NCBI GenBank assembly: GCA_020628645.1
Contig: JAHDES010000021.1
Coordinates: 1-64,000 of the forward strand
Length of the DNA stretch: 64,000 bases
Direction of reading: 5' to 3'
Origin: Saprospiraceae bacterium
GTDB taxonomy: Bacteria; Bacteroidota; Bacteroidia; Chitinophagales; Saprospiraceae
Both the position numbers and the translations under genes were made by a program. The notes under the pieces are model-generated. The model worked only from the letters and a program-made list of their open reading frames with translations. It did not search any database and was not told where the DNA came from. This document shows positions 40,287 to 48,942 of this stretch, piece by piece. The stretch's first letter is position 1. Every line of letters starts with the position of its first letter.

Positions 40287-41321
40287 ATGAGAAAACGATA
40301 TACATTATTGGGAATATTAGTTCTATTTGGCGTATTGCAATTGCAAGCTCAAGATCCTCATTTTTCCCAACTATTCAATGCACCTACTTTAATGAATCCT
40401 GCCTTGACAGGTATGATGAACACGGATGCAAGGGTATCTATTCAATATCGTACACAGTGGGGATCGCTGTCTACGCCTTACAAAACCATGTTTGCCGCAG
40501 CAGATTTTGCGCCTTTGCGTTACGTTTTTAATTCGGACGATATTGTTGGAGTAGGATTGTACCTTTTAAATGATAAAGCAGGAACCGCTGAGTTACAAAA
40601 TACACAAGCTCAATTAGCTTTGGCGTATAGTAAATCTTTAAATGGGCAGGGCAACAATTATTTGAGTGTAGGCGGTCAAGTTGGATTTGGTCAACAACGC
40701 CTCAATCCGTCTAACTTAATTTTTGATAGCCAAATAGAAGGCACTTTTATTAATACGAGTTTAGATAATGGAGAAACGATGGATTTCTCAGGTTTTTCTT
40801 ACATGGACGTGTCGGCAGGAATTGCTTGGTCGTATAAACCAGAAAAATTTACCAGTATCTATCTAGGTGCTGCTGCTGCTCATTTGAATGAACCACAAGT
40901 CAGTTTTTTTGGAGATGGTTCCGAATTATTATATCGTAGATTGACGGCTTATGCTGGAGGAGAATTTCGAGTAAATTATACGCTTTCTTTACTTCCTCGC
41001 GCATTTTATCAAAAACAAGGGCCTCATAGTGAATTAGTGATGGGAGCTTTAGCCAAATTTAAGATGACGCAATCGCGCGGTTATAAAGAATTATCCTCTT
41101 TACTTTTGGGTATGATGTATCGTACAAGTGATGCATTAATCTTAATTGCTCGTTATGATTTCAATTCCTTTGGAGTGAGTTTTAGTTATGATGTGAATGT
41201 TTCTACGCTCAATCCAGTGGCGAGAGGTTATGGTGCAATGGAAGTTGCTGTGGTCTATCGAACGTCTTTTTCTTCAGGCAATAGTTACCGAAATCGGCCC
41301 ATGTCTTGTCCTACCTTTTAA
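40287..41321 (+). CDS. PorP/SprF family type IX secretion outer-membrane protein
   Basis: 344 residues with a signal peptide ending near LQLQAQ. The mature start DPHFSQLFNAPTLMNPALTG is the family hallmark, followed by RVSIQYRTQW and a FadL-like beta barrel of Gly/Tyr-rich strands (SYMDVSAGIAWSY, LLLGMMYRTSDALILIARYDF). SprF-type proteins are encoded beside long adhesins with type B sorting domains and are needed to get them to the surface. The 14-bp gap to the PKD gene fits that exactly. Genomes of this group carry many such pairs, so this is a dedicated partner and not the core PorP. Confidence 0.92.
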   Translation: MRKRYTLLGILVLFGVLQLQAQDPHFSQLFNAPTLMNPALTGMMNTDARVSIQYRTQWGSLSTPYKTMFAAADFAPLRYVFNSDDIVGVGLYLLNDKAGTAELQNTQAQLALAYSKSLNGQGNNYLSVGGQVGFGQQRLNPSNLIFDSQIEGTFINTSLDNGETMDFSGFSYMDVSAGIAWSYKPEKFTSIYLGAAAAHLNEPQVSFFGDGSELLYRRLTAYAGGEFRVNYTLSLLPRAFYQKQGPHSELVMGALAKFKMTQSRGYKELSSLLLGMMYRTSDALILIARYDFNSFGVSFSYDVNVSTLNPVARGYGAMEVAVVYRTSFSSGNSYRNRPMSCPTF

Positions 41322-41695
41322 ATGCAGGGATTTAAACCCAAACAAAAAAGTAGCACAGACATTGCTGTCTGTGAAATCAGTATTTGACCCCATACAAAAA
41401 TGGATAAGGCTTTACCATTATGCCTAGCATATTGTAAACGAAGTAACTTATGATTTCAACATGAGCAAGATCCATTGTATCATTTTGATCATCAAGGGGT
41501 TAAAACCACCTTGGATCATTCATAATTCAAGGGAATTTATTTATTGAATCCAAGTATAGTTTTGAAATGCAGGGATAGTATTTTTCTATTCGTCAAAAAA
41601 ATACTTGGATTTATCGTAGAAAGGTTAGAAAATTTTATGAGATTTAGTAGTTTAGTTACATCAAACAAAATTAATTTTCTCATCCAAAAAAATAA
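41322..41695. other. intergenic region with hairpins after the PorP/SprF gene
   Basis: No gene is supported. A perfect 8-bp hairpin CACAGACA-TTGC-TGTCTGTG (41354-41373) lies 32 bp past the stop and looks like a short palindromic insertion. A second inverted repeat, ATCCAAGTAT (41548-41557) with ATACTTGGAT (41601-41610), encloses a T-rich stretch. The phrase TGCAGGGAT occurs near both. Confidence 0.5.
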
Positions 41696-42463
41696 ATGAT
41701 GGCAACATTTCCCACACAAGTACAAGATGTAATTGATCAAGGTTATGAATTTCGCTTTGGCGATTATATCAGTAAAGGATTTGATATAATAAATAAAGAT
41801 GTCGGTTTATTCATTGCGTTTACCTTAGTTTATGGTATTATCAATTGGGCGGCTGGGATGATTCCTATTGCTGGCGATCTAGCCAATGCACTCATACTAT
41901 CGCCTTGTTTAACCGCAGGTTATTTTTTAGCTGCACGAATCGTAGATAGTAGACAATCCTTACAATTTGGTGATTTCTTTAAAGGCTTTGATTGGTTGGT
42001 TCAGTTGTTAGTTGTTGCCTTGATTCAGATAGCTATTTTTCTTCTGATTGCTGCTCCAATTTTGGGTACAATAGGTTGGTCTTTATTTACTAATGGGTTT
42101 GATGATCCAGAGGCTGTTTTGACCATGTTTGAAAGTTTTGCTCCTTGGATGTTGCTTTTACTTATCCCTGTTATTTATTTTGGGATTGTATGGTCATTTG
42201 CCCCTTATTTGATTGTATTTCATGATATGGAAGCTTGGCCAGCGATGGAGGCTAGTCGTCAAATTATTTCTCAAAAATTCTTTATATTTTTAATATTTGG
42301 TATAGTAACAGGGATCATTGCTATTCTAGGTGTATTAGGCTTAGTTATCGCATTATTGTACACGGTGCCAGCCGTTATTTGTATGCATTATGCTTGTTTT
42401 GCACACATTGTAGGCTTTCCAGAAGATCATGAAGATGAAATATTAGATCATTTGGTGGTCTAG
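41696..42463 (+). CDS. multi-pass membrane protein
   Basis: 255 residues with about six membrane segments in YciC/DUF975-like order. A soluble N-terminus (VQDVIDQGYEFRFGDYISKG) precedes segments at about 38-55, 62-82, 100-130, 150-180 and 200-240. The phrases VYGIINWAAGMIPIAGD and ALILSPCLTAGYFLAAR, and the motif AMEASRQIISQKF before the last segments, are common in Bacteroidota proteins sometimes mislabelled as beta-carotene monooxygenase. No enzymatic residues stand out. The acidic tail (EDHEDEILDHL) is cytoplasmic. Function unknown; a membrane-stress or transport role cannot be told apart. Confidence 0.65.
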   Translation: MMATFPTQVQDVIDQGYEFRFGDYISKGFDIINKDVGLFIAFTLVYGIINWAAGMIPIAGDLANALILSPCLTAGYFLAARIVDSRQSLQFGDFFKGFDWLVQLLVVALIQIAIFLLIAAPILGTIGWSLFTNGFDDPEAVLTMFESFAPWMLLLLIPVIYFGIVWSFAPYLIVFHDMEAWPAMEASRQIISQKFFIFLIFGIVTGIIAILGVLGLVIALLYTVPAVICMHYACFAHIVGFPEDHEDEILDHLVV

Positions 42464-42506
42464 ATTTATAGCGATTCATCTTTGTAAAAAGCATAAATTT
42501 TATTAT

Positions 42507-42559
42507 AAAAAGAAGGGGGCTATTATCAATTCATAATTGTTGGTATGCTCTCTTCTTTT
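42507..42559 (+). terminator. probable terminator hairpin
   Basis: AAAAGAAGGGGGCTAT (42507-42522) pairs with ATGCTCTCTTCTTTT (42545-42559), with wobble pairs and one bulge. The right arm ends in TTTT but no longer T-run follows. It lies between two plus-strand genes. Confidence 0.45.
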
Positions 42560-42653
42560 CATAAGAAGTAACCTATCTTACTTTGAGCGTCTCAAATGAG
42601 TAGATAAGTTTTCAAACTTACTTTCTTACTCATTACCCATTCAATACATTATC

Positions 42654-43334
42654 ATGCTTCGTATACTATTATTTCTGACGTTCAATTTTTACCTTTTTTC
42701 TATTCAAGCGCAAGAGAACGATCACGCGATGTATACTCAAAAAGGAGATCATCATTTAAGTGTAGGCGTAGGTTTTCCCAATGCAGCAAATGTAATTGTC
42801 AGCTTTGCCAATATTTTAAATCAAGAAGCCAAAGCCACTCCTGAATTTTCTGCCAAATATGAATTTGCTATTACTGATAAAATTGGAATTGGTGCTCATC
42901 TTGGATATTATAATGCAAAGACAGGAGAAATTCCTTTTATGATTAATACCAATCTTGAACCTGATTTTGAATGTTGTCTAGATGATCCATTAAGTAGCTG
43001 TTGTATAGGAGGTTTTTTTGCAGAAGAAGCCAGTTCTTCCTATACCATCAATGCCTATAATTTAGGAGGTCGTTTAGTTTATCATTTTCAAAGGTTTAAA
43101 GGAATTGATACTTACTCTGCTTTTGTAGCTGGATATAGTATTGTTCAACACAAAGAGCTTGGCACCCCTAATACAAGCTTTCAATCTATTAAAGCACCCA
43201 CATTTATTTATTCTGCAAGTATAGGAGGTCGCTATTATTTTAGTGATTTATTATCCATTTATTTAGAAGCAGGAAATAGTATTCTTTCGCCTCTATACAT
43301 CAGTACAGGAATGAGTTTTAGATGGTCTAAATAG
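42654..43334 (+). CDS. outer-membrane beta-barrel protein
   Basis: 226 residues. A signal peptide ends near FSIQAQ. The mature part starts with a charged segment (ENDHAMYTQKGDHHLSVGVGF) and continues as amphipathic strands (ATPEFSAKYEFAI, IGIGAHLGYYNA, YNLGGRLVYHF, IYSASIGGRYYF, PLYISTGMSFRWSK). The C-terminal aromatic strand is typical of outer-membrane barrels. A loop contains a cluster of four cysteines (CCLDDPLSSCC) that is unusual for this class and could hold disulfides or a metal. No specific function. Confidence 0.65.
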   Translation: MLRILLFLTFNFYLFSIQAQENDHAMYTQKGDHHLSVGVGFPNAANVIVSFANILNQEAKATPEFSAKYEFAITDKIGIGAHLGYYNAKTGEIPFMINTNLEPDFECCLDDPLSSCCIGGFFAEEASSSYTINAYNLGGRLVYHFQRFKGIDTYSAFVAGYSIVQHKELGTPNTSFQSIKAPTFIYSASIGGRYYFSDLLSIYLEAGNSILSPLYISTGMSFRWSK

Positions 43335-43360
43335 TTTTAGTATTGCCCTTGAAAATAGTC

Positions 43361-43465
43361 TAATACCGACTTGATTTATTCATTTCGTATATATTTTTGA
43401 ATAAATCAAGTACGGCATTATACGTTGAAGGTGTGATTTACGAAATCACTTAATCAATTGCGTAT
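43361..43465. repeat. dispersed repeat R2, copy A (105 bp)
   Basis: Nearly the reverse complement of 48943-49047. It contains two hairpins: ACTTGATTTATTC with GAATAAATCAAGT, and the 17-bp palindrome GTGATTTACGAAATCAC. It lies between two convergent genes (42654-43334 and DUF2480). Confidence 0.8.
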
Positions 43466-43469
43466 AACA

Positions 43470-43994
43470 TTATGACTTTCTTCTTGTCGTAGGTAGTTTA
43501 AAAATGGGGACAGTAGAACAAGGTTCTCCATACATGATACTTTTGGCAAGCGGTCGTAATTTCTTAGTTAGTTCTACATAAGCAGAAGGTGGGACAGGTT
43601 TATTGCTACAGCCTTTTATTACGATTCTTCGTCCTTCGTATTCGCTTACATCTAAGTTGTATAAAGCAATGTTAAATGCGTTGGTATAAAAGGCATCTAC
43701 TGTGCCTTGAAAAATATCAGTAGTATATGGTTGTGCATAAGCCGTCACTAGCATGTAAGCCCATACAGGGATGATCGCATCTGCTGAGCAAGTAATGACT
43801 AAATTCTTATCTTGATATTGTGTCCAATCGTGTTCTTTGAGTGCAGCTCTAAAATCTTTTTCTTTGAGAATCATCTCCATAAAAAGATAATCTTTCAAAT
43901 CAAAAACGACTACTTCATTTGCTGGAAAAAAATCTTCCAAATTAAGGGTAATAATTCCACTATTGGCAACTCGATTGACTAAGGGCTTATCCAT
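43470..43994 (-). CDS. DUF2480 family protein
   Basis: About 174 residues; the start MDKPLVNRVANSG is chosen over an ATG 9 bp upstream because it matches the family N-terminus. Family features are ITLNLEDFFP, VVFDLKDYLFMEMILKEKDFR, and the C-terminal VIKGCSNKPVPPSAY. DUF2480 is a Bacteroidota-specific cytoplasmic family of unknown biochemical role, often encoded near Fe-S assembly or housekeeping genes. Here it sits 33 bp downstream of scpB on the same strand, so the two may be co-transcribed. Repeat R2 begins 4 bp past its end. Confidence 0.85.
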   Translation of the reverse strand: MDKPLVNRVANSGIITLNLEDFFPANEVVVFDLKDYLFMEMILKEKDFRAALKEHDWTQYQDKNLVITCSADAIIPVWAYMLVTAYAQPYTTDIFQGTVDAFYTNAFNIALYNLDVSEYEGRRIVIKGCSNKPVPPSAYVELTKKLRPLAKSIMYGEPCSTVPIFKLPTTRRKS

Positions 43995-44027
43995 GAAATT
44001 CAAATTACAAGGTTCAAAAAAGGACGA

Positions 44028-44723
44028 TTATTCTTCTTCACTTTTGGGGGACTCCTCCATGCTCACTTGTTCTTCGATGGGTGCCTGCTCTCCAATGGAT
44101 TCATCTGGTGCTTTAAAATCTTTGGGTTTAGGTAAATCTTGAAGACTACTGATACCAAAATAATCCATGAATTTTTCGCTTGTCCCATACAAGAGTGGGC
44201 GACCAGGGCCATCACTACGTCCTACTATAGTAACCAATTCCTTCTCCAAAAGTTTCTGAACAGAATAATCACAGCTTACTCCACGTATTTTTTCCATCTC
44301 CACTTTTGTTACAGGTTGTTTGTATGCAATGATGGAAAGCGTCTCTATGGCAGCCTGCGACAATCGTTTTTTAGTGGATTGCCGTAAGAATGTACCTACT
44401 GTTTCGTGATAAGCTCCTTTGGTTAAAAATTGATAGCCTTGAGCAATTTCAACAATTTCAAAAGCAAATTGAGGAGCAGCATACCGCTCTTTTAATTGAG
44501 CAATTCCAGCTAGTAAATCTTCTTCTGGAAAACGCTGTTCGAGGGTTTCTTCTAAACAATTCCCAATTTCTTCTAAACTGACAGGATGTTCTGTTGTGAA
44601 AATGAGGCTTTCAATATGTTGAGTTAAGTATTCCACTAATAATGATGCTTGTTTTGAACAGTAAAGATACAATAGATTTTTGGTATGAATCTTAATTGAA
44701 AGGGTGTTTTCGTTTATTTTCAT
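44028..44723 (-). CDS. scpB: segregation and condensation protein B
   Basis: Kleisin-associated winged-helix protein of the SMC-ScpA-ScpB condensin, which compacts and segregates chromosomes. The tandem winged helices are clear: IESLIFTTEHPVSLEEI in the first, and TLSIIAYKQPVTKVEMEKIRGV followed by LLEKELVTIVGR and GRPLLYGTSEKFMDYFGI in the second, the strongest signature. The acidic tail (about 25 residues) is extra. The start is uncertain: the ATG at 44723 gives 231 residues with a non-conserved lead, whereas a GTG at 44636 would begin right at the conserved HIESLIF helix and give 202 residues. scpA and smc are not in the window. Confidence 0.88.
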   Translation of the reverse strand: MKINENTLSIKIHTKNLLYLYCSKQASLLVEYLTQHIESLIFTTEHPVSLEEIGNCLEETLEQRFPEEDLLAGIAQLKERYAAPQFAFEIVEIAQGYQFLTKGAYHETVGTFLRQSTKKRLSQAAIETLSIIAYKQPVTKVEMEKIRGVSCDYSVQKLLEKELVTIVGRSDGPGRPLLYGTSEKFMDYFGISSLQDLPKPKDFKAPDESIGEQAPIEEQVSMEESPKSEEE

Positions 44724-44737
44724 TAACGCAAGCTTTA

Positions 44738-44812
44738 GTCGTGCCACGACAATAAAGGAAAAATATTTCTTTAAGCTGTGTTTATTTTTCAACAAAAAAG
44801 TCGTTGCACGAC
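44738..44812. repeat. two short palindromes upstream of scpB
   Basis: GTCGTGCCACGAC (44738-44750) and GTCGTTGCACGAC (44800-44812) are 13-bp palindromes 62 bp apart, differing at two positions. They could be a paired binding site near the scpB promoter or short dispersed palindromes. Confidence 0.5.
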
Positions 44813-44935
44813 CTCCAACCCACAAGATTAACGCTCCTTTAACGAAATCCTAAAACAGTTTAACGAAAAAAGAAATGATCTTAGCGATATCAAAGCGACC
44901 AGCTCTTTTTTATTACTGTCAAACTACTTAGACTT

Positions 44936-45619
44936 ATGAAACGAATACATTTTATTCTCGCTCTGATAGCGGCATTTACGACCTCTGATATTTTAGCTTC
45001 TGCTCTTGATGGCTTATGGCAAAGTCAATTATCCAACCAAACGATACGCGTACGACAGGTGCAAGATGGTATCAAAGTACAATCAGCAGGTCGAGGCGAT
45101 TGGAATTTTTATCGTACTTCAAATGATGGCTATACTTTTATAGATCGAAATGGAGGACGCTTTTATTTTTATAATTATGATGGGGTGTTAGAATGGAAAG
45201 AACGTAGTTATAGTAATGGCGTTCCTTTTGTTAGAATAAATGGAGGATCCTATTATGGAAATAATGATTGGGATGATAACTGGTATGAAGATGATTGGGA
45301 CGATCATTATTACAATGAACATCATTATGATGATTTTTCAAATTTATATGGCAATTGGCGTTCTTTTGATTCAGGAGATCAAATGTATATTAAATATGCA
45401 AAATCAGGTTTACTTGCAAAAGTGAATGGTCGATCTTGGAATAAATTTCGTCGTACAGGCGGAAATAAATTTAAAGATCGAAACGGTAATGCTATCAAAA
45501 TATTAGATCGTAATCGTCTTCAATGGAAGAGTCATTGCGGTCGTTATCGAATCATTTATGAACGTGATAATAATCGTAGACCTAGAAATAATCGTGGAAG
45601 TTGTGGAAGGAGGTATTAA
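44936..45619 (+). CDS. secreted protein with tandem duplicated beta domain
   Basis: 227 residues with a signal peptide (MKRIHFILALIAAFTTSDILAS). Two copies of one small beta-rich domain follow. The first (~25-98) runs LDGLWQSQLSNQTIRV, DWNFYRTS, FIDRNGGRFYFY, LEWKERSY. The second (~137-215) runs LYGNWRSFDSGDQMYI, SWNKFRRTG, FKDRNGNAIKIL, LQWKSHCGRYRIIYE. They are joined by a linker of about 30 residues extremely rich in Asp, Trp, Tyr and His (DWDDNWYEDDWDDHYY). The C-terminal tail is Arg/Asn-rich. No family is recognised; the repeat looks lipocalin-like or like a small carbohydrate- or metal-binding module, which is inference. Single gene with a strong terminator. Confidence 0.65.
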   Translation: MKRIHFILALIAAFTTSDILASALDGLWQSQLSNQTIRVRQVQDGIKVQSAGRGDWNFYRTSNDGYTFIDRNGGRFYFYNYDGVLEWKERSYSNGVPFVRINGGSYYGNNDWDDNWYEDDWDDHYYNEHHYDDFSNLYGNWRSFDSGDQMYIKYAKSGLLAKVNGRSWNKFRRTGGNKFKDRNGNAIKILDRNRLQWKSHCGRYRIIYERDNNRRPRNNRGSCGRRY

Positions 45620-45640
45620 AATTTAGGAATTTTCTTTAGT

Positions 45641-45686
45641 AGTAAGCCATCTCAAATGATACCATTCGAGATGGCTTACTTTTTAT
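45641..45686 (+). terminator. strong intrinsic terminator
   Basis: A perfect 13-bp stem AGTAAGCCATCTC/GAGATGGCTTACT (45641-45653, 45668-45680), extended inward by AATG/CATT, is followed by TTTTTA. It ends the 44936-45619 transcript. Confidence 0.88.
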
Positions 45687-45692
45687 AATAGA

Positions 45693-46265
45693 TTACCATT
45701 GAATGTCAAAAGCATTGGAGAACCATACTTGGTTTCTAGGAAATTCTGTCCATCCTTCTTCAGAATCATGCAAACTAACAATGACTTTTATTTGATTGCC
45801 CTCCGCTATGATACTTTTAGGAACTTTTACCCGATAATTCATATGAGCTTGCTCCAAATTTTCAGTAGAAGAAAAGTTAATCGTACCAGAAGTATCATCA
45901 AAGAATTCACATGGTGTAAGGGTTTGTTGATCTTTGATATAACTCACGCAAACAGCTCCATCTTCTAGAATACCAATGGTTAAATCTACTTCGGAATCTA
46001 TTATTCCATTATTATTGTAATCAATAACCAATCTAAAAATATCATTATTGGGAAATGAGCCAAGTCGTCCATCACTCAAATCATTGAGCGCATCAAAAAA
46101 GAACTCTATATCATCTCCATCGCTAGTGAATTGCAAGATGGTATTACCATCCTCATAAAAAACTACTGGATCAGCAGCTATTTCTTCTTTTTTACAAGAA
46201 GATACTATGAGCAATAAAAGCATTAAAAAAGAGAGAGAAAACGGAAATTGGTTGAAATTCTTCAT
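45693..46265 (-). CDS. hypothetical lipoprotein
   Basis: 190 residues. The N-terminus has a hydrophobic stretch followed by the lipobox IVSSC (MLLLLIVSSCKKEE), so it is a lipid-anchored envelope protein. The mature part is acidic and beta-rich, with calcium-loop-like runs (DYNNNGIIDSEVDLTIG) similar to EF-hand-like or dockerin-type Asp/Asn loops, but not a full domain. No family is recognised. It stands alone, and its end nearly meets the terminator of the convergent gene. Confidence 0.65.
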   Translation of the reverse strand: MKNFNQFPFSLSFLMLLLLIVSSCKKEEIAADPVVFYEDGNTILQFTSDGDDIEFFFDALNDLSDGRLGSFPNNDIFRLVIDYNNNGIIDSEVDLTIGILEDGAVCVSYIKDQQTLTPCEFFDDTSGTINFSSTENLEQAHMNYRVKVPKSIIAEGNQIKVIVSLHDSEEGWTEFPRNQVWFSNAFDIQW

Positions 46266-46348
46266 AATCTTTAGTTTAAAATTTTCTATAATTTATCATC
46301 TAAAAATTTAACGAATTTCTTATTGGCAAATTGCGATCCATTCCTTTT

Positions 46349-47107
46349 TTACTGCCGTTCGGTCGTCATTTCATAAGTAGTATTATAATCCTTTCTTAGC
46401 GTTCCCATCCAACGATCCCAGATTAAAAAATACAAGCCATAATTTCCATCAAAACCTTTATGGTGTAGATTGTGTGCTACAGAAGTGTTGATCCATTTAC
46501 CAATGGCTGTTTTATGAAAATTTTTAGGATACAATTCAAATCCTAGATGCCCATAAACATTATAGATAATTTGAAAGAATAAGAAAGCCCCTATGGCTGG
46601 GCCATGAATAGGAATACCAAAGGCGAGAATAGGTACAATCATCGCTTCTAAAAAAGCTTCAAATGGATGAAAAGCATAGGCTGTCCAAGGAGAAGGATTG
46701 GTCGATTTATGATGAACTAAATGCACCCATTTAAAGAGCGTAGGATGGTGCATCATACGGTGCATCCAATAAAAATACGTATCATGAATAAAAAACATAT
46801 ACACCCACGTAAACAAATAATACCCCCAGTTATAAGTTTCTATGTCTCGATAAATATGCGTGTATTCTCCATTAAAAAAGAAGACAACTACCGCTACACT
46901 AGCAAAAATTCCAATTGAAATTAGCGAATAAATGATATCTCGCCCATAATCTGATAGTTTGGGAAGTTTCTTTTGTACTTTCCTAAACCAAAGCGGCTTT
47001 TTCAATATGATATAAAACAACACAAAAAAGCTACTCGCAAAAAGAAAGTACTCTCCCATCGCCTCCAAGACTTCCCGCCACCAAAAATTAAACATGTCCA
47101 TATTCAT
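46349..47107 (-). CDS. sterol desaturase / fatty acid hydroxylase family protein
   Basis: 252-residue integral membrane di-iron oxygenase. The histidine boxes that bind iron are all present: His108, His116, HRMMHH (His116-121), HLVHH (129-133), and the C-terminal HNLHH (212-216). About four membrane segments flank them, with the active site on the cytoplasmic side in this superfamily. Members hydroxylate or desaturate sterols, carotenoids, fatty acids or alkyl-lipids. The substrate here is not visible and no lipid gene adjoins. The pattern DTYFYWMHRMMHHPTLF is typical of the bacterial clade. Single gene. Confidence 0.88.
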   Translation of the reverse strand: MNMDMFNFWWREVLEAMGEYFLFASSFFVLFYIILKKPLWFRKVQKKLPKLSDYGRDIIYSLISIGIFASVAVVVFFFNGEYTHIYRDIETYNWGYYLFTWVYMFFIHDTYFYWMHRMMHHPTLFKWVHLVHHKSTNPSPWTAYAFHPFEAFLEAMIVPILAFGIPIHGPAIGAFLFFQIIYNVYGHLGFELYPKNFHKTAIGKWINTSVAHNLHHKGFDGNYGLYFLIWDRWMGTLRKDYNTTYEMTTERQ

Positions 47108-47256
47108 CTATTATTTAAGCAGTAAGCTAAAAAATTGGAATAAGAACTTCTGTTAAACCCTTCAAAACATCCTGCATAACTTACATGTTTTCAGTTATTT
47201 AGTCAATTTTTGAAGAACGAAGTTATTATATGGTCAATTTTCGTTTAGCACTTATA

Positions 47257-48261
47257 CTACCATTCTACAACGATCTTACCAAAATGCTTTCCACTTTCTT
47301 GATAACGGAAAGCATCCGCCAATTCTTCTAGTTTAAAACGTTTATCAATGATCGGTTTCCAGCCAGAAATGTTGATAGAATCCACCATTTTTTCTTGCAT
47401 GGCTCTGCTTCCTACCGCTAAACCAGACATTGTCAGTTGCTTAAAGAATAACTTTGGAAAAGTAATCGTTCCTTTTCGTCCATTTCCTAAAATACCAATA
47501 GAAGCGATGTGTCCGCCGATGGCAGCCGCTGCAATAGATTGATTCATCGTACTTCCGCCTCCCACATCTAATACATGATCGACTCCTCCATCTGTCATTC
47601 TGAAAATGGTTTTTCCCCAACGTTCATCTTCTTTATAATTAACTACTTCAGCCACCCCCATTTGTTTTAAGCGTTCTGCTTTTTCATTAGAAGAAGTAGT
47701 TGCATAGACCCTCGCACCTGCTGCTTGTGCGATTTGTAAAGCAAAAATAGACATACCACCTGTCCCTTCAATCAAAACCGTTTGTCCTGCTTGCAGATTT
47801 CCTTCTTCGATCAACGCACGCCAAGCCGTGAGTGCTGCACAAGGAAGCGTAGCGGCTTCTGCATACGAATAGCCCTCAGGAATACGAGTGACGGAATCCG
47901 CCAGCACACAAGATTGCTCGACTGCAAAACCATCCACTAATTCTCCTGAAAGGGGTGCCATTTTCATCGCAGTCGCTTTCCCTTCTAACCAGCCTTGAAA
48001 AAAGAGCGACATTACTTTGTCACCCACCTCCCATTGATGTACATCATTTCCTTTTGCTACGACTTCTCCTGCACCATCAGACATGGGAATTCGCCCATCC
48101 ATTACAGGAATTCCTCCAATGGCGACTAAATAATCGTGATAATTGAGGGAAGTTGCTCGCCAGCGAACAAGTATCTCATTGGCTTTGGGTGTTGGAATAT
48201 CTTTTTCAACAAGAGTGAGATTTTCTAATCCTCCTCCATTTTTGACTTGTATAGATCGCAT
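47257..48261 (-). CDS. zinc-free MDR-type NAD(P)-dependent oxidoreductase (quinone-reductase-like)
   Basis: 334 residues, cytoplasmic, medium-chain dehydrogenase/reductase. The N-terminal catalytic fold has SLNYHDYLVAIGG and DGAGEVVAKG. The Rossmann domain has VLIEGTGGMSIFALQIAQ for cofactor binding and DVGGGSTMNQS. The usual catalytic zinc ligands and the four-cysteine structural zinc loop are absent, placing it with the quinone-oxidoreductase/zeta-crystallin branch. Reaction: NAD(P)H-dependent reduction of a quinone or an enone/aldehyde; the substrate cannot be read from sequence. Single gene. Confidence 0.85.
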   Translation of the reverse strand: MRSIQVKNGGGLENLTLVEKDIPTPKANEILVRWRATSLNYHDYLVAIGGIPVMDGRIPMSDGAGEVVAKGNDVHQWEVGDKVMSLFFQGWLEGKATAMKMAPLSGELVDGFAVEQSCVLADSVTRIPEGYSYAEAATLPCAALTAWRALIEEGNLQAGQTVLIEGTGGMSIFALQIAQAAGARVYATTSSNEKAERLKQMGVAEVVNYKEDERWGKTIFRMTDGGVDHVLDVGGGSTMNQSIAAAAIGGHIASIGILGNGRKGTITFPKLFFKQLTMSGLAVGSRAMQEKMVDSINISGWKPIIDKRFKLEELADAFRYQESGKHFGKIVVEW

Positions 48262-48496
48262 GTATTAAATTTTGATTCTTTGACTTTTCCCCTGAAAAAA
48301 GGCAATTCAAATCTAAAATCGTTCACTTCTTTCAGTCGTTTACTCTTTTTTTTGAACTGACCATGGGATTTGTCAAAGAAGGTTGTTTTTTAGTTTGATT
48401 GCAATATGGCTAAATAAACGTTCATATTTAAAAGATTGTCGAATAAATTCGACGAGAATTGCAATGAATTTTAATTTTTTATGTTTAAAAATGGGC

Positions 48497-48898
48497 TTAT
48501 ACCAATTTTGTCCGTTTTCCTGCAAGCCAAAAAATATAAAGCGCAATGATTATGTCAAATCCAATACATGCCCCTGCATACCAATGGGGTACAAAAGGAG
48601 TCGTTGATGGCGAATGCAAGAATACATCCCAAGCAATATGTAAAATCCATCCTGCTGAGAGCCAGTATAAGCTATATCGTTTAGACAAAAAAGCGAACGT
48701 GCCGTACAATAAAACACCTCCTAATTCCATGAATAAATACGCCGCATCCTTCGCAAATAAAAGAAAACCTACATAAATAACAGCAGCGATAATCAAACCC
48801 ATTCGCCAAAAAGCGTGATCTTTATTGGGGTAGATTTGTCGAACGATGAAGACGGCGATTATCGCTAAAACCGCACCAACGATTATTTCGTATATCAT
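48497..48898 (-). CDS. DUF6010 family membrane protein
   Basis: 133 residues with four predicted membrane segments (about 3-20, 34-50, 55-75, 105-127). Conserved features are AFWRMGLIIAAVIYVGF, ELGGVLLYG, WILHIAWDVFLH with a membrane-proximal His/Asp pair, and VPHWYAGACIGFDI. This matches DUF6010, a small uncharacterised inner-membrane family. The His and Asp residues in the third to fourth segment could bind a metal or be catalytic, but this is a guess. Single gene. Confidence 0.75.
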   Translation of the reverse strand: MIYEIIVGAVLAIIAVFIVRQIYPNKDHAFWRMGLIIAAVIYVGFLLFAKDAAYLFMELGGVLLYGTFAFLSKRYSLYWLSAGWILHIAWDVFLHSPSTTPFVPHWYAGACIGFDIIIALYIFWLAGKRTKLV

Positions 48899-48942
48899 AG
48901 AAAAGTGATAATTTTGTCTTTATAAATATTTAATTTCTTCTT

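Noticed and set aside
41537-41740. Minus-strand ORF of 67 residues in the gap after the PorP/SprF gene
   Set aside because: It overlaps the start of the membrane-protein gene at 41696, includes an inverted repeat, and its composition looks like random AT-rich translation.
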